From Treponema sp. (lineage in GTDB: Bacteria > Spirochaetota > Spirochaetia > Treponematales > Treponemataceae): a DNA stretch of 39,119 nucleotides. The position numbers and the translations under genes are program-made. Below are positions 16,637-26,300 of this stretch, one piece after another. The notes beneath the pieces were generated by a model. It was not told where the DNA came from, ran no database searches, and saw only the letters and a list, made by a program, of their open reading frames with translations. Position 1 is the first letter of the stretch; each line of letters opens with the position of its first letter. Location: NCBI GenBank assembly GCA_017963165.1, contig JAGCTZ010000122.1, positions 1 to 39,119 on the forward strand, given 5' to 3'.

Positions 16637-17143
16637 ATGGGTAAGGAGTTTTTCAAAAAAATTATTGTTGCAATAAACGGTTCGGAAAGTTCAATAAGAG
16701 CAGCAATGTACGGAATAATGATGGCACGAACTTATAATCTTGAACTTGGTTTTGTGTATGTAATTGACTCCGCCACAATTTCTTATCTTGGGATGAATCA
16801 GATGCTTGCAAAGGATGAGCAGATTGACTACAAGGTAGACCTTGCTTACGAAGGCCAGAATCATCTTGAATATGTTGCTTCGCTCGCAGCTTCCAAAGGT
16901 GTTACGGCTCAGACTTCTTTAAAGGATGGTTCTGTTGTTACGGAAATCCTTAAGTTTGCAAAAGAGTTTGAAGCAGACCTTATTTTAATTGGTTCAACTT
17001 CCAGAAAAAAGGGAGCCAGCCTTATTAAACGAAATGTTCATTCAAGTCATCAAAGTGACATTATTGATAATTCGAAGATTCCTGTGCTTGTTGTTCAGTC
17101 GCAGGAAAAAGACAATATAGAAACAAAGTTTAAGGTTTTTTAG
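16637..17143 (+). CDS. Universal stress protein family (UspA-like)
   Basis: A 168-residue cytoplasmic protein with the Usp fold: beta-1 KKIIVAINGSESSIRAA, a central loop with LGMNQMLAK, then ADLILIGSTSR and the last strand KIPVLVV. The nucleotide-binding signature G-x2-G-x9-G-(S/T) is degraded: the segment runs GSTSRKKGASLIKRNVHSS, so ATP binding is doubtful. ATG follows directly on the subunit D stop with a Shine-Dalgarno GAGGTG (16628-16633) inside the end of D. This tight linkage suggests a role tied to the V-ATPase or energy state (inference). Confidence 0.88.
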   Translation: MGKEFFKKIIVAINGSESSIRAAMYGIMMARTYNLELGFVYVIDSATISYLGMNQMLAKDEQIDYKVDLAYEGQNHLEYVASLAASKGVTAQTSLKDGSVVTEILKFAKEFEADLILIGSTSRKKGASLIKRNVHSSHQSDIIDNSKIPVLVVQSQEKDNIETKFKVF

Positions 17144-17152
17144 GATTCGTCG

Positions 17153-17908
17153 ATGAAAGATTTTTATAAGGTGCTTGGTGTTCGAAAAGAAGCAACTCTA
17201 GCCGAAATCAAGCGTGCCTACCGAGAAAAAGTAAAGAATCTTCACCCGGACCTTACAGGCGACGTTACCTTAAAAGATGAATTTAACGAAGTTGTTCATG
17301 CCTATCGTGTACTTGCCGATGCGCACCAGCGTTCTCTTTTTGATGAAAGCTTCTTTTTTAAGGCAAAACGAAATGCCCGCAATGCAGATGAATTTGATTA
17401 TTACAAATGGCTTTCTGCCCGCGAAGATAATGAAAGCCGCGCCAAGCTTATTTTTTATACGCTTATGCATAACAAGGAAGATGAAGCTGTTGCAGAATTT
17501 AAGCGTATGCAGATGAATCATACAGATTTTACGCTAAAGAATTATTTTACGCGCGAAGATTTTATGGATTATGGTTACATTCTTGCAGAAGAGCTTGTAC
17601 TTCGTGCAGAATATTACGATGCGTTTATACTGCTTGAACAGATAATCAAAATGGAATATTCCTATAGTTATTTCTATATCTTTTTCCCGGAAGTTATAAG
17701 CTTTACTCTTTCGATTCTTAAAAGAAATATAGACGGCGTAATAAGCGATGAGCTTGCCCTTGATGTTTATGAGCGGGCGCTGGAGCTTGAGTTAGGAAAA
17801 ACTAACGATGCATTCTTTTTACGCAAAATGAGTGAAGAATATCGAAGGCTTGGAGACATTTCTACTGCAGAAATCTGTTTACGAGAATCGCTCAAAATGT
17901 TAGAATAG
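17153..17908 (+). CDS. J-domain protein (class C DnaJ-like)
   Basis: A 251-residue protein. Residues 1-65 form a J domain (DFYKVLGVRKEATLAEIKRA, then the HPD tripeptide at 31-33), so it should stimulate an Hsp70 (DnaK). There is no Gly/Phe region or zinc finger. The remaining 180 residues are helical with repeated aromatic/Leu patterns and a TPR-like end (EEYRRLGDISTAEICLRESL). It lies 9 nt after the Usp gene and 7 nt before map. As last member of the V-ATPase transcript it might assist ATPase assembly, which is only inference. Confidence 0.88.
   Translation: MKDFYKVLGVRKEATLAEIKRAYREKVKNLHPDLTGDVTLKDEFNEVVHAYRVLADAHQRSLFDESFFFKAKRNARNADEFDYYKWLSAREDNESRAKLIFYTLMHNKEDEAVAEFKRMQMNHTDFTLKNYFTREDFMDYGYILAEELVLRAEYYDAFILLEQIIKMEYSYSYFYIFFPEVISFTLSILKRNIDGVISDELALDVYERALELELGKTNDAFFLRKMSEEYRRLGDISTAEICLRESLKMLE
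17878..17906 (+). promoter_or_regulatory. Possible promoter of map within the end of the J-domain gene
   Basis: TTTACG (17878-17883), a 17-nt spacer and TAGAAT (17901-17906). The ATG at 17916 is 9 nt downstream with no Shine-Dalgarno, again implying a leader of only 2-3 nt. Confidence 0.4.
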
Positions 17909-17915
17909 ACTTACT

Positions 17916-18680
17916 ATGATTAGAATTAAGACACTCGAAGAAATTGATGGCATACGAAAAGCCTGTCATCTTACAGCTGATATGTTTAATGAGCTTCTGC
18001 CAAAAATAAAGGCAGGAATGAGCACTTATGATATAGATATGTTATTCAAGCATTACATTGAATCACACGGTGGAACTCCTGCCTGGTATATAGAAGATTT
18101 TCCTGGTGCTGTCTGTATAAGTATAAATGACGAAGTTATTCATGGTCTTCCTTCTAAAAAACGAATTGTTAAAGATGGGGATCTTGTTAGTCTTGATGTT
18201 GGAATTAATCTTAATGGATATATAAGTGATACAACTCATTCTGTTCTTATTGGAAACGTTCCTCCTGCTGTAAGAAAGCTTAAGGAAGTAACAGAAGAAT
18301 GTCTTAGAGCTGGTATTGCTGCCTGTGTTGTAGGAAACAGAATTGGTGATATTTCAAAGGCTGTTTATGCTGTTGCCGAAAAGCATGGCTACGGAGTTGT
18401 TTATGATTACTGTGGTCATGGAGTAGGGCTTGAAGTTCACGAAGATCCAAGCGTTCCAAACGTTCCTTTCCGCGGAATGAATCCTAGAATAAAACCTGGA
18501 ATGGTTCTTGCAATTGAGCCTATGATTAATCTTGGGGTACCTGATGTAGAGCTTCTTGATGACGGCTGGACTGTTGTTACTGCAGATGGCGAGGTTTCCT
18601 GCCATGAAGAACACACTGTTGCTGTTTTTGAAGATTATACGGAAGTGCTTACAGACCTTGATTATAAGCTTCAAAAATAA
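17916..18680 (+). CDS. map: Methionine aminopeptidase, type I
   Basis: A 254-residue cytoplasmic metalloprotease that removes the initiator Met. All five metal ligands are visible: D94 (LDVG), D105 (SDTTHS), H168 (CGHGVGLEVHEDP), E201 (AIEPM) and E232 (HEEHTVAV). The substrate-site His is H76 in EVIHGLPS. Length and domain layout match the bacterial type I enzyme without an N-terminal extension. The start is 7 nt after the J-domain gene stop. Confidence 0.96.
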   Translation: MIRIKTLEEIDGIRKACHLTADMFNELLPKIKAGMSTYDIDMLFKHYIESHGGTPAWYIEDFPGAVCISINDEVIHGLPSKKRIVKDGDLVSLDVGINLNGYISDTTHSVLIGNVPPAVRKLKEVTEECLRAGIAACVVGNRIGDISKAVYAVAEKHGYGVVYDYCGHGVGLEVHEDPSVPNVPFRGMNPRIKPGMVLAIEPMINLGVPDVELLDDGWTVVTADGEVSCHEEHTVAVFEDYTEVLTDLDYKLQK

Positions 18681-18730
18681 CAACTTATTAACCCAAACCC
18701 CTTTTTATAACAACATTTTATGTTACTCTT

Positions 18731-18787
18731 TTGAAAAATTGATATTATATTATATATAAGACAATGTAATTATCGGGCTTGACCCGA
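18731..18787 (+). promoter_or_regulatory. htrA promoter region with leader hairpin
   Basis: TTGAAA (18731-18736) is followed at 16 nt by TATATA (18753-18758) within a very AT-rich run, so the exact -10 is uncertain. In the leader, TCGGG (18773-18777) pairs with CCCGA (18783-18787) around CTTGA. The Shine-Dalgarno AAGGAG follows before ATG 18811. The hairpin could be an operator half-site pair or an mRNA structure. Confidence 0.45.
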
Positions 18788-18810
18788 CTATCTTGTAAGG
18801 AGATGCAAAA

Positions 18811-20247
18811 ATGAAAAAAACTTTTAAATTTGTTCTTGGCGCAACACTTATGCTTTTTACAAGTGCTGCTGTTTTTGCCCAAAATTCAAAATCTGCTAAT
18901 GTGTCGCAGGCTTTGAGTATAGTTGAAGCTTTGCAGACTACTTTCCGTTCTGTTTCTGATTCGCTTCTTCCATCTGTAGTAGAAGTTGATATTACACAGA
19001 CAAAGACATATTCATCGCCATTTGGCGGAAGTTCAAATCCGTTTGAATGGTTTTTTGGAAATGGAAGCGGCTCAGATTCCAATAATAATTTACGTGAATA
19101 TCAGACTTCGGGACTTGGTTCAGGTGTAATTGTCCGCAAGACAGGAAACACATACTATGTTCTTACAAATAATCACGTTGCAGGAGATGCAACAAAAATC
19201 AGTGTAAAACTTAATGACGAGCGTTCCTTTGAAGCAAAGCTTGTAGGAACTGATGACCGTATTGATATTGCCCTTATATCTTTTGAAACAAAAGATAATC
19301 TGCCGGTTGCAAAGCTTGGTGATTCAGATAAGGTTAGTGCAGGAGATATCTGTCTTGCTTTTGGTGCTCCTCTTGGCTACAGTCAGTCTGTAACTCAGGG
19401 TATTGTAAGTGCAACTGGCCGAAGCGAAAGTTCAATGTCATCTATAAGCGATTACATTCAGACAGATGCGGCAATTAATCAGGGTAACTCTGGTGGTCCG
19501 CTTGTAAATATTTATGGCGAAGTTATTGGAATTAATACATGGATTGCTTCTTCTTCCGGCGGATCTGTCGGTCTTGGTTTTGCAATTCCTATTAATAACG
19601 TAAAAAATGCAATTGATGCATTTATTAAAGACGGAAAGATTACTTACGGCTGGCTTGGTGTTTCTTTGCTCGAAGTAACTGATGATTATAAGCAGGAACT
19701 TGGTGTAGGTAAGGTTACCGGCGCCTTTGCTGCAGAAATCTTTATTGATTCACCTGCATATAAAGCAGGAATTAAACCTGGTGATTATATTACAGAACTT
19801 AATGGTAAGACTGTAAAATCTGTAAATCAGCTTGTACGTGATGTTGGTTATCTTGAAGCAGGAACAACAGCAACCTTTAAGGTTCTTAGAGGCGGAACAA
19901 AGACTCTTGAACTTACAGTTAAGATAGAAGCGCGTGCAAAGGATGTTGATACACAGAATAATAAACTCTGGCCTGGATTCATTGCAACACCACTTACCGA
20001 CGAGGTTCGTGAACAGCTTAAGATAGACAATAAAAAGGTTAAGGGTGTTGTTGTTGCAAGTGTAGAATCAAAATCTCCGGCTGCAAGCTTACGTCTTCAG
20101 GAAGGAGATATTATTACGGCAGTAAATGGAAAGTCAGTAAAGACTCTTGCAGAATTCTATCAGGAGCTTGCAAACGCTACAAAATCTATAAACTTTGATG
20201 TTTACACTAATGGTGGAACAATAACTACAGGAACATATAAGTTCTAA
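18811..20247 (+). CDS. Periplasmic HtrA/Deg-family serine protease with two PDZ domains
   Basis: A 478-residue envelope quality-control protease/chaperone. Signal peptide residues 1-23 (ending SAAVFA, before QN). Trypsin-like domain with catalytic triad H122 (NNHVAG), D152 (DIALISF) and S227 (GNSGGP). PDZ1 is about 283-372 (WLGVSL, then AGIKPGDYITELNG). PDZ2 is about 388-478 (ASLRLQEGDIITAVNG). A Gly/Ser/Asn-rich loop (residues 71-93) matches the family's LA loop position. It is the only gene of its transcript, with its own promoter and a strong ribosome site, consistent with independent stress control. DegP and DegQ cannot be told apart here. Confidence 0.95.
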   Translation: MKKTFKFVLGATLMLFTSAAVFAQNSKSANVSQALSIVEALQTTFRSVSDSLLPSVVEVDITQTKTYSSPFGGSSNPFEWFFGNGSGSDSNNNLREYQTSGLGSGVIVRKTGNTYYVLTNNHVAGDATKISVKLNDERSFEAKLVGTDDRIDIALISFETKDNLPVAKLGDSDKVSAGDICLAFGAPLGYSQSVTQGIVSATGRSESSMSSISDYIQTDAAINQGNSGGPLVNIYGEVIGINTWIASSSGGSVGLGFAIPINNVKNAIDAFIKDGKITYGWLGVSLLEVTDDYKQELGVGKVTGAFAAEIFIDSPAYKAGIKPGDYITELNGKTVKSVNQLVRDVGYLEAGTTATFKVLRGGTKTLELTVKIEARAKDVDTQNNKLWPGFIATPLTDEVREQLKIDNKKVKGVVVASVESKSPAASLRLQEGDIITAVNGKSVKTLAEFYQELANATKSINFDVYTNGGTITTGTYKF

Positions 20248-20258
20248 AATAATACAGT

Positions 20259-20296
20259 AGGGGAGCGTCCCCCCTTACTATAGGGGGATTCCCCTA
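20259..20296. repeat. Two tandem G-run/C-run hairpins after htrA
   Basis: GGGGA (20260-20264) pairs with TCCCC (20268-20272). TAGGGG (20281-20286) pairs with CCCCTA (20291-20296). No T-run follows, so these are not classical terminators. They resemble the hairpins at 7454-7470 and 7532-7551. Confidence 0.5.
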
Positions 20297-20302
20297 ATAG
20301 AT

Positions 20303-20331
20303 TTGCTTACATAAAAAAAAGGTGCTATAAT
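20303..20331 (+). promoter_or_regulatory. Leaderless-type promoter of the propeller/HD-GYP gene
   Basis: TTGCTT (20303-20308), a 17-nt spacer and a perfect TATAAT (20326-20331). The ATG at 20339 is 7 nt beyond the -10 box, with no Shine-Dalgarno sequence. Confidence 0.6.
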
Positions 20332-20338
20332 TTCTTTT

Positions 20339-23320
20339 ATGAATAAGAAGAGATTATTTAGCGCCTTTTTTTTATTTTGTTTATCGTTCTCTTTAATTGC
20401 GCAGGAAATAACAAAGGTTAAGACAGATCAAACCTTTCTTGCAGATTATGTCAGTAAGAAATGGACTACAGAAGATGGACTTCCCGGTATGACTGTTACT
20501 ACTGTTATGCAGGATAAGGCTGGTTATATATGGATTGGTACTTACGATGGTCTTGTCCGCTTTGATGGTGTCGAATTTACTGTTTTTGGCCGTTCTGCAG
20601 ATTCTAAATATGATTTTGCTTCGGCACGTTCACTATGGCAAGCCTGGGATGATACCTTGTGGATTGGTCATAACGACGAAGGTGTTACTTCGATTTCACC
20701 TGATGGAACAATCACAAAATATACAATGACTTCGGGGCTTCCTAATAACAAGGTAAATGCTCTTTGCGAGGATAACTCTCATAATATCTGGCTGGGAACT
20801 GCAGGTGGCATCTGCTATATTACTCCGGAAAAAGAAATAAAAATCCCTGAAGGTCTTACAGAACTTGGACAGGAAAAAATTCTTGTAAGTGCATTATATT
20901 GCGATACTGCCGGAAGAATCTGGATTGCCACAGGTCTTCAAAATGATCTTTTTGTATATGTAAACAATAAGCTTGAACGTTATGATGGTCTTAAATCTAT
21001 AGAAAACCCTGCCGTAAGATTTGTAACTCAAGATGATTCTGGTGCTTTCTGGTTTGGACTTGCAGGAAGCTGTGTTGTTAGAAATCATAATGGTGAAGAA
21101 ACAGTTTATGATGTTGGACATGACCATCATGAAACCACAGCCATAAATACTATTATTCAGGATAAAAAAGGCAACTATTGGTTTGGCATGGATTCTGGAA
21201 TTACAATTCTTCATAACGGCGCATTTACTTATTATGATAAGCGCAACGGACTTTCTGATGATATTGTCTGCCAGATAATTGAAGATAATGAAGGAAATAT
21301 GTGGATAGGTTTTGACCGTGGTGGTCTTCAGAAATTAAGTCATGCTAAATTTGCTACCGTTAATATGGAATCTAGTGTTAATGCAATTTGTGAAGATACG
21401 ATGCGTAAGCTCACCTGGCTTGGTACAGACAATGGTGTTGCCTGTTATAAAGATAATCAGTTTATAGAAAATGAACTGACCAGGCTTACAAGCGGTAATC
21501 GTGTTCGTCATATAGAAATGACAAAAGATAATGAGATTCTTATTTCTTCTTATTCTGACGCTCCGCAGATTTGTTTGTATCCTGATGAAACAATAAAAAT
21601 ATGGAGTACCGAAGATGGTATTTCGCAAAAATGTAGAATTGCCATTAAGACATCCTTTGGTGACTATTACGTCGGAACAACTCAGGGCTTAAGCATTATT
21701 CATCATGAAGACGGACATGTTTCGACATTAACCCGTGACGATGGTTTTGAAAATCATTATATCATGTGGCTTTATGAAGATGATAAACAGCAGATTTGGG
21801 CCGGTACAAACGGCGGTGGTATTCATGTTCTGAAGGATGAAAAGATTATAAAGCATTATTCTTCTAATGAAGACGAAGGCGGTCTTGCCGGAAATGTTAT
21901 ATTTAAAATCCTTAAAAACAATGATGCTATCTGGATTGGAACTGGTACAGGTCTTTCAAAGTATATAGAAGAAACAGATTCTTTTATGAATATTACATCA
22001 CGCAACGGCTTGGGCACGGATAGTGTTTTCCAGATGATTTGCGATTATACTCAAACTGTATGGATGACTACTAATAAAGGTGTTTTCTCTGTTCCTTATT
22101 CAGAAATAGAAGCGCTTGCCGAAGGAAAAACAGAAAAGCTTAATGTAAAATATTATGGAGCGTCAGATGGACTTATAACAAGTGGTGTTACTTCAACATC
22201 TCTTTCATCAAAAGATTCTCTTGGTCGTATCTGGTTTACACTTGTAGACGGCTTTGCAATTTATGATCCTCTTAAGTCCGGTAAAAAGGATAATTGTCCA
22301 AAAGCAAAATTCCAGTATTACACAATAGACGATACCACCTATGAATATAAGAATAATACAATTGTTGTTGAACCGGACAGTAAACGTCTTTCTATAAAAT
22401 ATACAGCGTTAAGTTATATTTCATCGGAAAATTTAAAATTCCGCTATATGCTCGAAGGCTTTGAAGATAAGTATTCTGAATGGACTAGCGCCCGTACAGT
22501 TTCTTATACAAACCTTAAGCCTGGTACATATAAATTTGTTGTTTTGACTCAAAATGACGAAGGGGTCGTAAGTGAACCTGCAGAACTTGTTGTTACAAAA
22601 CTTCCTTATGTCTGGCAGCGGGGATGGTTCTGGTTTGTAGCCGTTATTGTTATTACTTTCCTTGTAAGCTTTACAGTAAACAGTGCCATTAAACTAAGAA
22701 TTAAAAAGATCGAAGCCAAGACAGAAGAAGAGCATTTGTTTAATAAGGCTATTATTGGTGCCTTTGCAAACTGTGTCGATGGTAAAGATACATATACAAA
22801 CGGTCATTCGCTCCGAGTTGCAAAATATACAAGAATGCTTGCAGAACGACTTGGTGAAGATGCCCAGACAGTTGATAAATTTTATAACATTGCTCTTTTA
22901 CACGATATTGGAAAAATTGGTATTCCGGATGCCATTCTGCAAAAACCTGGAAAACTCACTGACGAAGAATTTATGGTCATGAAGAGTCATCCTTCTCGTG
23001 GTTATGAAATCCTTAAGGATGTTCAGATTCAGGAGGATCTTGCGGCCGGTGCACATTATCATCATGAACGTTATGACGGAAGAGGATATCCGGATGGACT
23101 TGCGGGGCAGAATATTCCATGGGTTGCACGTATAATTGCTGTAGCCGATACTTTTGATGCTATGAGTTCAACACGTCCGTATCGAAAACGATTGCCGGAA
23201 GATTTTATTGTTCAGGAAATCAAAAATTGTGCCGGAACGCAGTTTGATCCAAGAGTTGTAGAAAAATTCATGGAGTTGTATGCCGAAGGCGCTTTTAAAG
23301 ATGTATTCTCTAAGTCTTGA
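20339..23320 (+). CDS. Propeller/Y_Y_Y sensor fused to an HD-GYP cyclic-di-GMP phosphodiesterase
   Basis: A 993-residue inner-membrane receptor. Signal peptide 1-21 (SLIAQE). About 14 Reg_prop-type repeats (W-I-G-T-x-x-G-L-like: IWIGTYDGLVRF, NIWLGTAGGICYI, NYWFGMDSGI, NMWIGFDRGGL, IWAGTNGGG, AIWIGTGTGL and others) fill residues about 50-640, enough for two seven-bladed propellers. A Y_Y_Y domain follows (FRYMLEGFEDKYSEW, then NLKPGTYKF, about 680-750), then one membrane helix (about 764-784). The cytoplasmic HD-GYP domain has HD at 855-856 (LLHDIGKIGIPD), H883, H908/H909 and GYP at 916-918 (HHERYDGRGYP), so it looks active. The periplasmic part resembles sensors of Bacteroidetes hybrid two-component systems, which end in a kinase instead. 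Confidence 0.93.
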   Translation: MNKKRLFSAFFLFCLSFSLIAQEITKVKTDQTFLADYVSKKWTTEDGLPGMTVTTVMQDKAGYIWIGTYDGLVRFDGVEFTVFGRSADSKYDFASARSLWQAWDDTLWIGHNDEGVTSISPDGTITKYTMTSGLPNNKVNALCEDNSHNIWLGTAGGICYITPEKEIKIPEGLTELGQEKILVSALYCDTAGRIWIATGLQNDLFVYVNNKLERYDGLKSIENPAVRFVTQDDSGAFWFGLAGSCVVRNHNGEETVYDVGHDHHETTAINTIIQDKKGNYWFGMDSGITILHNGAFTYYDKRNGLSDDIVCQIIEDNEGNMWIGFDRGGLQKLSHAKFATVNMESSVNAICEDTMRKLTWLGTDNGVACYKDNQFIENELTRLTSGNRVRHIEMTKDNEILISSYSDAPQICLYPDETIKIWSTEDGISQKCRIAIKTSFGDYYVGTTQGLSIIHHEDGHVSTLTRDDGFENHYIMWLYEDDKQQIWAGTNGGGIHVLKDEKIIKHYSSNEDEGGLAGNVIFKILKNNDAIWIGTGTGLSKYIEETDSFMNITSRNGLGTDSVFQMICDYTQTVWMTTNKGVFSVPYSEIEALAEGKTEKLNVKYYGASDGLITSGVTSTSLSSKDSLGRIWFTLVDGFAIYDPLKSGKKDNCPKAKFQYYTIDDTTYEYKNNTIVVEPDSKRLSIKYTALSYISSENLKFRYMLEGFEDKYSEWTSARTVSYTNLKPGTYKFVVLTQNDEGVVSEPAELVVTKLPYVWQRGWFWFVAVIVITFLVSFTVNSAIKLRIKKIEAKTEEEHLFNKAIIGAFANCVDGKDTYTNGHSLRVAKYTRMLAERLGEDAQTVDKFYNIALLHDIGKIGIPDAILQKPGKLTDEEFMVMKSHPSRGYEILKDVQIQEDLAAGAHYHHERYDGRGYPDGLAGQNIPWVARIIAVADTFDAMSSTRPYRKRLPEDFIVQEIKNCAGTQFDPRVVEKFMELYAEGAFKDVFSKS

Positions 23321-23328
23321 TTTTCTGC

Positions 23329-23340
23329 TATAATTTCTCT
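23329..23340 (+). promoter_or_regulatory. Leaderless-type -10 box of purL
   Basis: A perfect TATAAT (23329-23334) ends 6 nt before ATG 23341 and 9 nt after the upstream stop. The -35 is weak (TTCTCT at 23306-23311, 17-nt spacer). No Shine-Dalgarno sequence is present. Confidence 0.5.
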
Positions 23341-26300
23341 ATGTATCGTTTATATGTAGAACGCCGCCCGGGCTTTGAAAACGAGGCAAAGAGCTATTTA
23401 GCACAGATTAATGGATTTTTGGGAATTACTGGTGTAACCGGGGTTCGTTATTTCAACCGCTACGACATCGAAAACGTTAGTGATGAAGTTGCAAAAATTG
23501 CTGCTACACGCATTTTTTCCGAGCCGCAGAGCGATTTTGTTTCTTACGAAAAACTACCGAAAACAGGTAATGATACTGAAATAATCTGGGAATTTCTTCC
23601 TGGACAATATGACCAGCGTGCCGACAGTGCAGAGCAGTGTATTTCGCTTTTACGCGCAGGTCTTAAAAATGTTAAAACAAATTCTGAACCTCCAGTTGTT
23701 CGCTGTGCAAAAATTGTTCTTTTGCAGGGCAAGGTTTCTAAGGATGATATTGCAAAGATTCAGGGATATCTTATAAACCCTGTAGATTCTCGTCTTACTG
23801 ATGACAAAAAGCCTGATACATTAAAAATGAAAGTAGAAGAACCTGCTGATATTCCTGTTGTTGACGGTTTTATAAAAATGGATGATTCTGCACTCGAAGA
23901 ATACCGCAACAAAATGGGTCTTGCTATGGACCATGCGGATATCAAATTCCTGCAGGATTATTTTAAGGGTGAAGGACGCGACCCTGTTGAAACAGAAATC
24001 CGCGTACTCGATACATACTGGTCTGACCACTGTCGTCATACAACCTTCCTTACAGAACTCAAGGATATTAAGATTGAAGACGGTCCTTATGCTCCGCTCT
24101 TTAAGAAATCACTTGAAAATTATACAAACATGCGTACAGAAATGTATGCGGGCCGTACAGATAAACCTGTTTGTCTTATGGACATGGCTGTAATTGGAAT
24201 GAAATATCTTAAGAAGCACGGAAAGCTCGAAGATATGGAAGTTTCGGAAGAAAACAATGCCTGTTCAGTTTATATAGACGTACATTATACTGCAGATGAA
24301 AACGGAAAGCCTCTTGCTGCTGATGATCCAAAAGCAACAGAACGCTGGCTTATGATGTTCAAGAACGAAACTCATAACCATCCTACAGAAATTGAACCTT
24401 TTGGTGGCGCCGCAACTTGTCTTGGTGGTGCAATCCGTGATCCACTTTCCGGCCGTTCCTGGGTTTATCAGTCAATGCGTATAACCGGTGCTGCAGACCC
24501 AACAGTTCCTTTATCGGCAACTATGAAAGGAAAGCTTCCTCAGATTAAGCTTTGCCGCGAAGCTGCCCAAGGTTTTGCAAGCTATGGAAATCAGATTGGT
24601 CTTACAACAGGACAGGTAGAAGAAATCTATCATCCCGGATATGCTGCAAAACGTATGGAGCTTGGTGCTGTAATTGCCGCTGCTCCTGTAGATACAGTTA
24701 TCCGTGAACGTCCAGAGCCGGGCGACATCATCATTCTTCTTGGTGGTGGAACTGGCCGCGACGGTATTGGTGGTGCAACAGGTTCTTCTAAAGTTCACAC
24801 AGTAAAATCTGTTACCACTGCTGCTGCCGAAGTTCAGAAGGGTAATGCTGTAGAAGAAAGAAAGATTCAGCGCCTTTTCCGAAATAAAGAGGTTAGCCTT
24901 ATGATTCGCCGCTGTAACGACTTTGGTGCAGGTGGTGTTTCTGTTGCAATTGGTGAGCTTGCACCAGGACTTGAAATTGATCTTGATAAAGTTCCAAAGA
25001 AGTACGAAGGCTTGAACGGTACAGAACTTGCAATTTCCGAAAGTCAGGAACGCATGGCTGTAGTTGTTCGTAAAACTGATGTAGAACGCTTTATTGCTGC
25101 CGCTGCTGCAGAAAACCTTAACGCTGTAGTTGTTGCAGAAGTTACAGATACAAACCGCCTTGTAATGAAATGGCGTGGAAAAACTATTGTAAATATTGGC
25201 CGCGAATTCCTTGATGCTGCCGGTGCTCATCACGAAGCAACTGCTCTTATTGAACAGCCTGCAGAGCCTGCTAAGTCTCCACTTCTTAATCCGCTTGATT
25301 CTGCTGCAGAAGAATTGAACAAAAAGGTTATGTGCGAAAACTGCGTAAAGAATCATCTGCATGATGCATGGATTAAAAATATTAATGATCTTGCCTGCTG
25401 TTCTCAGCGTGGACTTGGAGAGCGTTTCGACGGCTCTATTGGTGCAAGTACAGTTCTTTTCCCTTATGGTGGAAAATATCAGAATACTCCGGAAGCCGGT
25501 ATGGCTGCAAAAATACCTGTTGTTTCTCCAAGAGAAACTTCTACAGCAAGTCTTATGGCTTACGGCTTTGATCCACGTGTAGGCAACTGGTCTCCTTGGC
25601 ACGGAGCAAAAACAGCAGTTTTAAGCTCTCTTGCAAAGATTACATGTCTTGGTGGAAAAGCCCGCGATTCACGTTTAAGCTTCCAGGAATTCTTTGGTCG
25701 TGCTGTAAACGAAAAACGCTGGGGTTACCCTGCAGCAGCTTTACTTGGCTCTATTGATGCTCAGGTTGAATCAGGCTGTGCTTCTATTGGTGGAAAGGAT
25801 TCAATGTCCGGAACCTTTGAAGATATTAATGTTCCACATACACTTGTAAGCTTCGCTGTCGGACATGATGATGTAAAGAATGTTACAAGCGGTTCATTTA
25901 AAGTATCAGGCAATAAGATTTATATGGTAACTGTGCCATATTCAGATTTGCTTGAACCTGATTACGAAACCTTCCTTAAAAACAGCGATGCTCTTTATGA
26001 TTTGAATAAGGCCGGTTATATAAGCTCTATGTATCCTGTTGGACCAGGTGGTATTGCAGAAGCAATTACAAAAATGGCAATGGGAAATATGGTTGGTGCA
26101 AAAATTGAAGGTGGAAACGTACGAGACCTCTTCAATCCAACTTACGGTAACATAATCGTAGAAGTTCCTTCTGCTTATGTTTCTGATTTTGAAAAAGCTC
26201 CATTTGTTCCGGGTACTTTTGTAAAGCTTGGTATGACAATTGATGAGCCAAGAATCCTTGTTCAGAATGCAACTCTTAGCGGAGTTACAAATCCAGAAGT

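Noticed and set aside
24511..25602. 363-codon minus-strand open frame within purL
   Set aside because: A shadow of the well-supported purL frame, with low-complexity, Cys/Thr/Asn-rich translation and no start signals.
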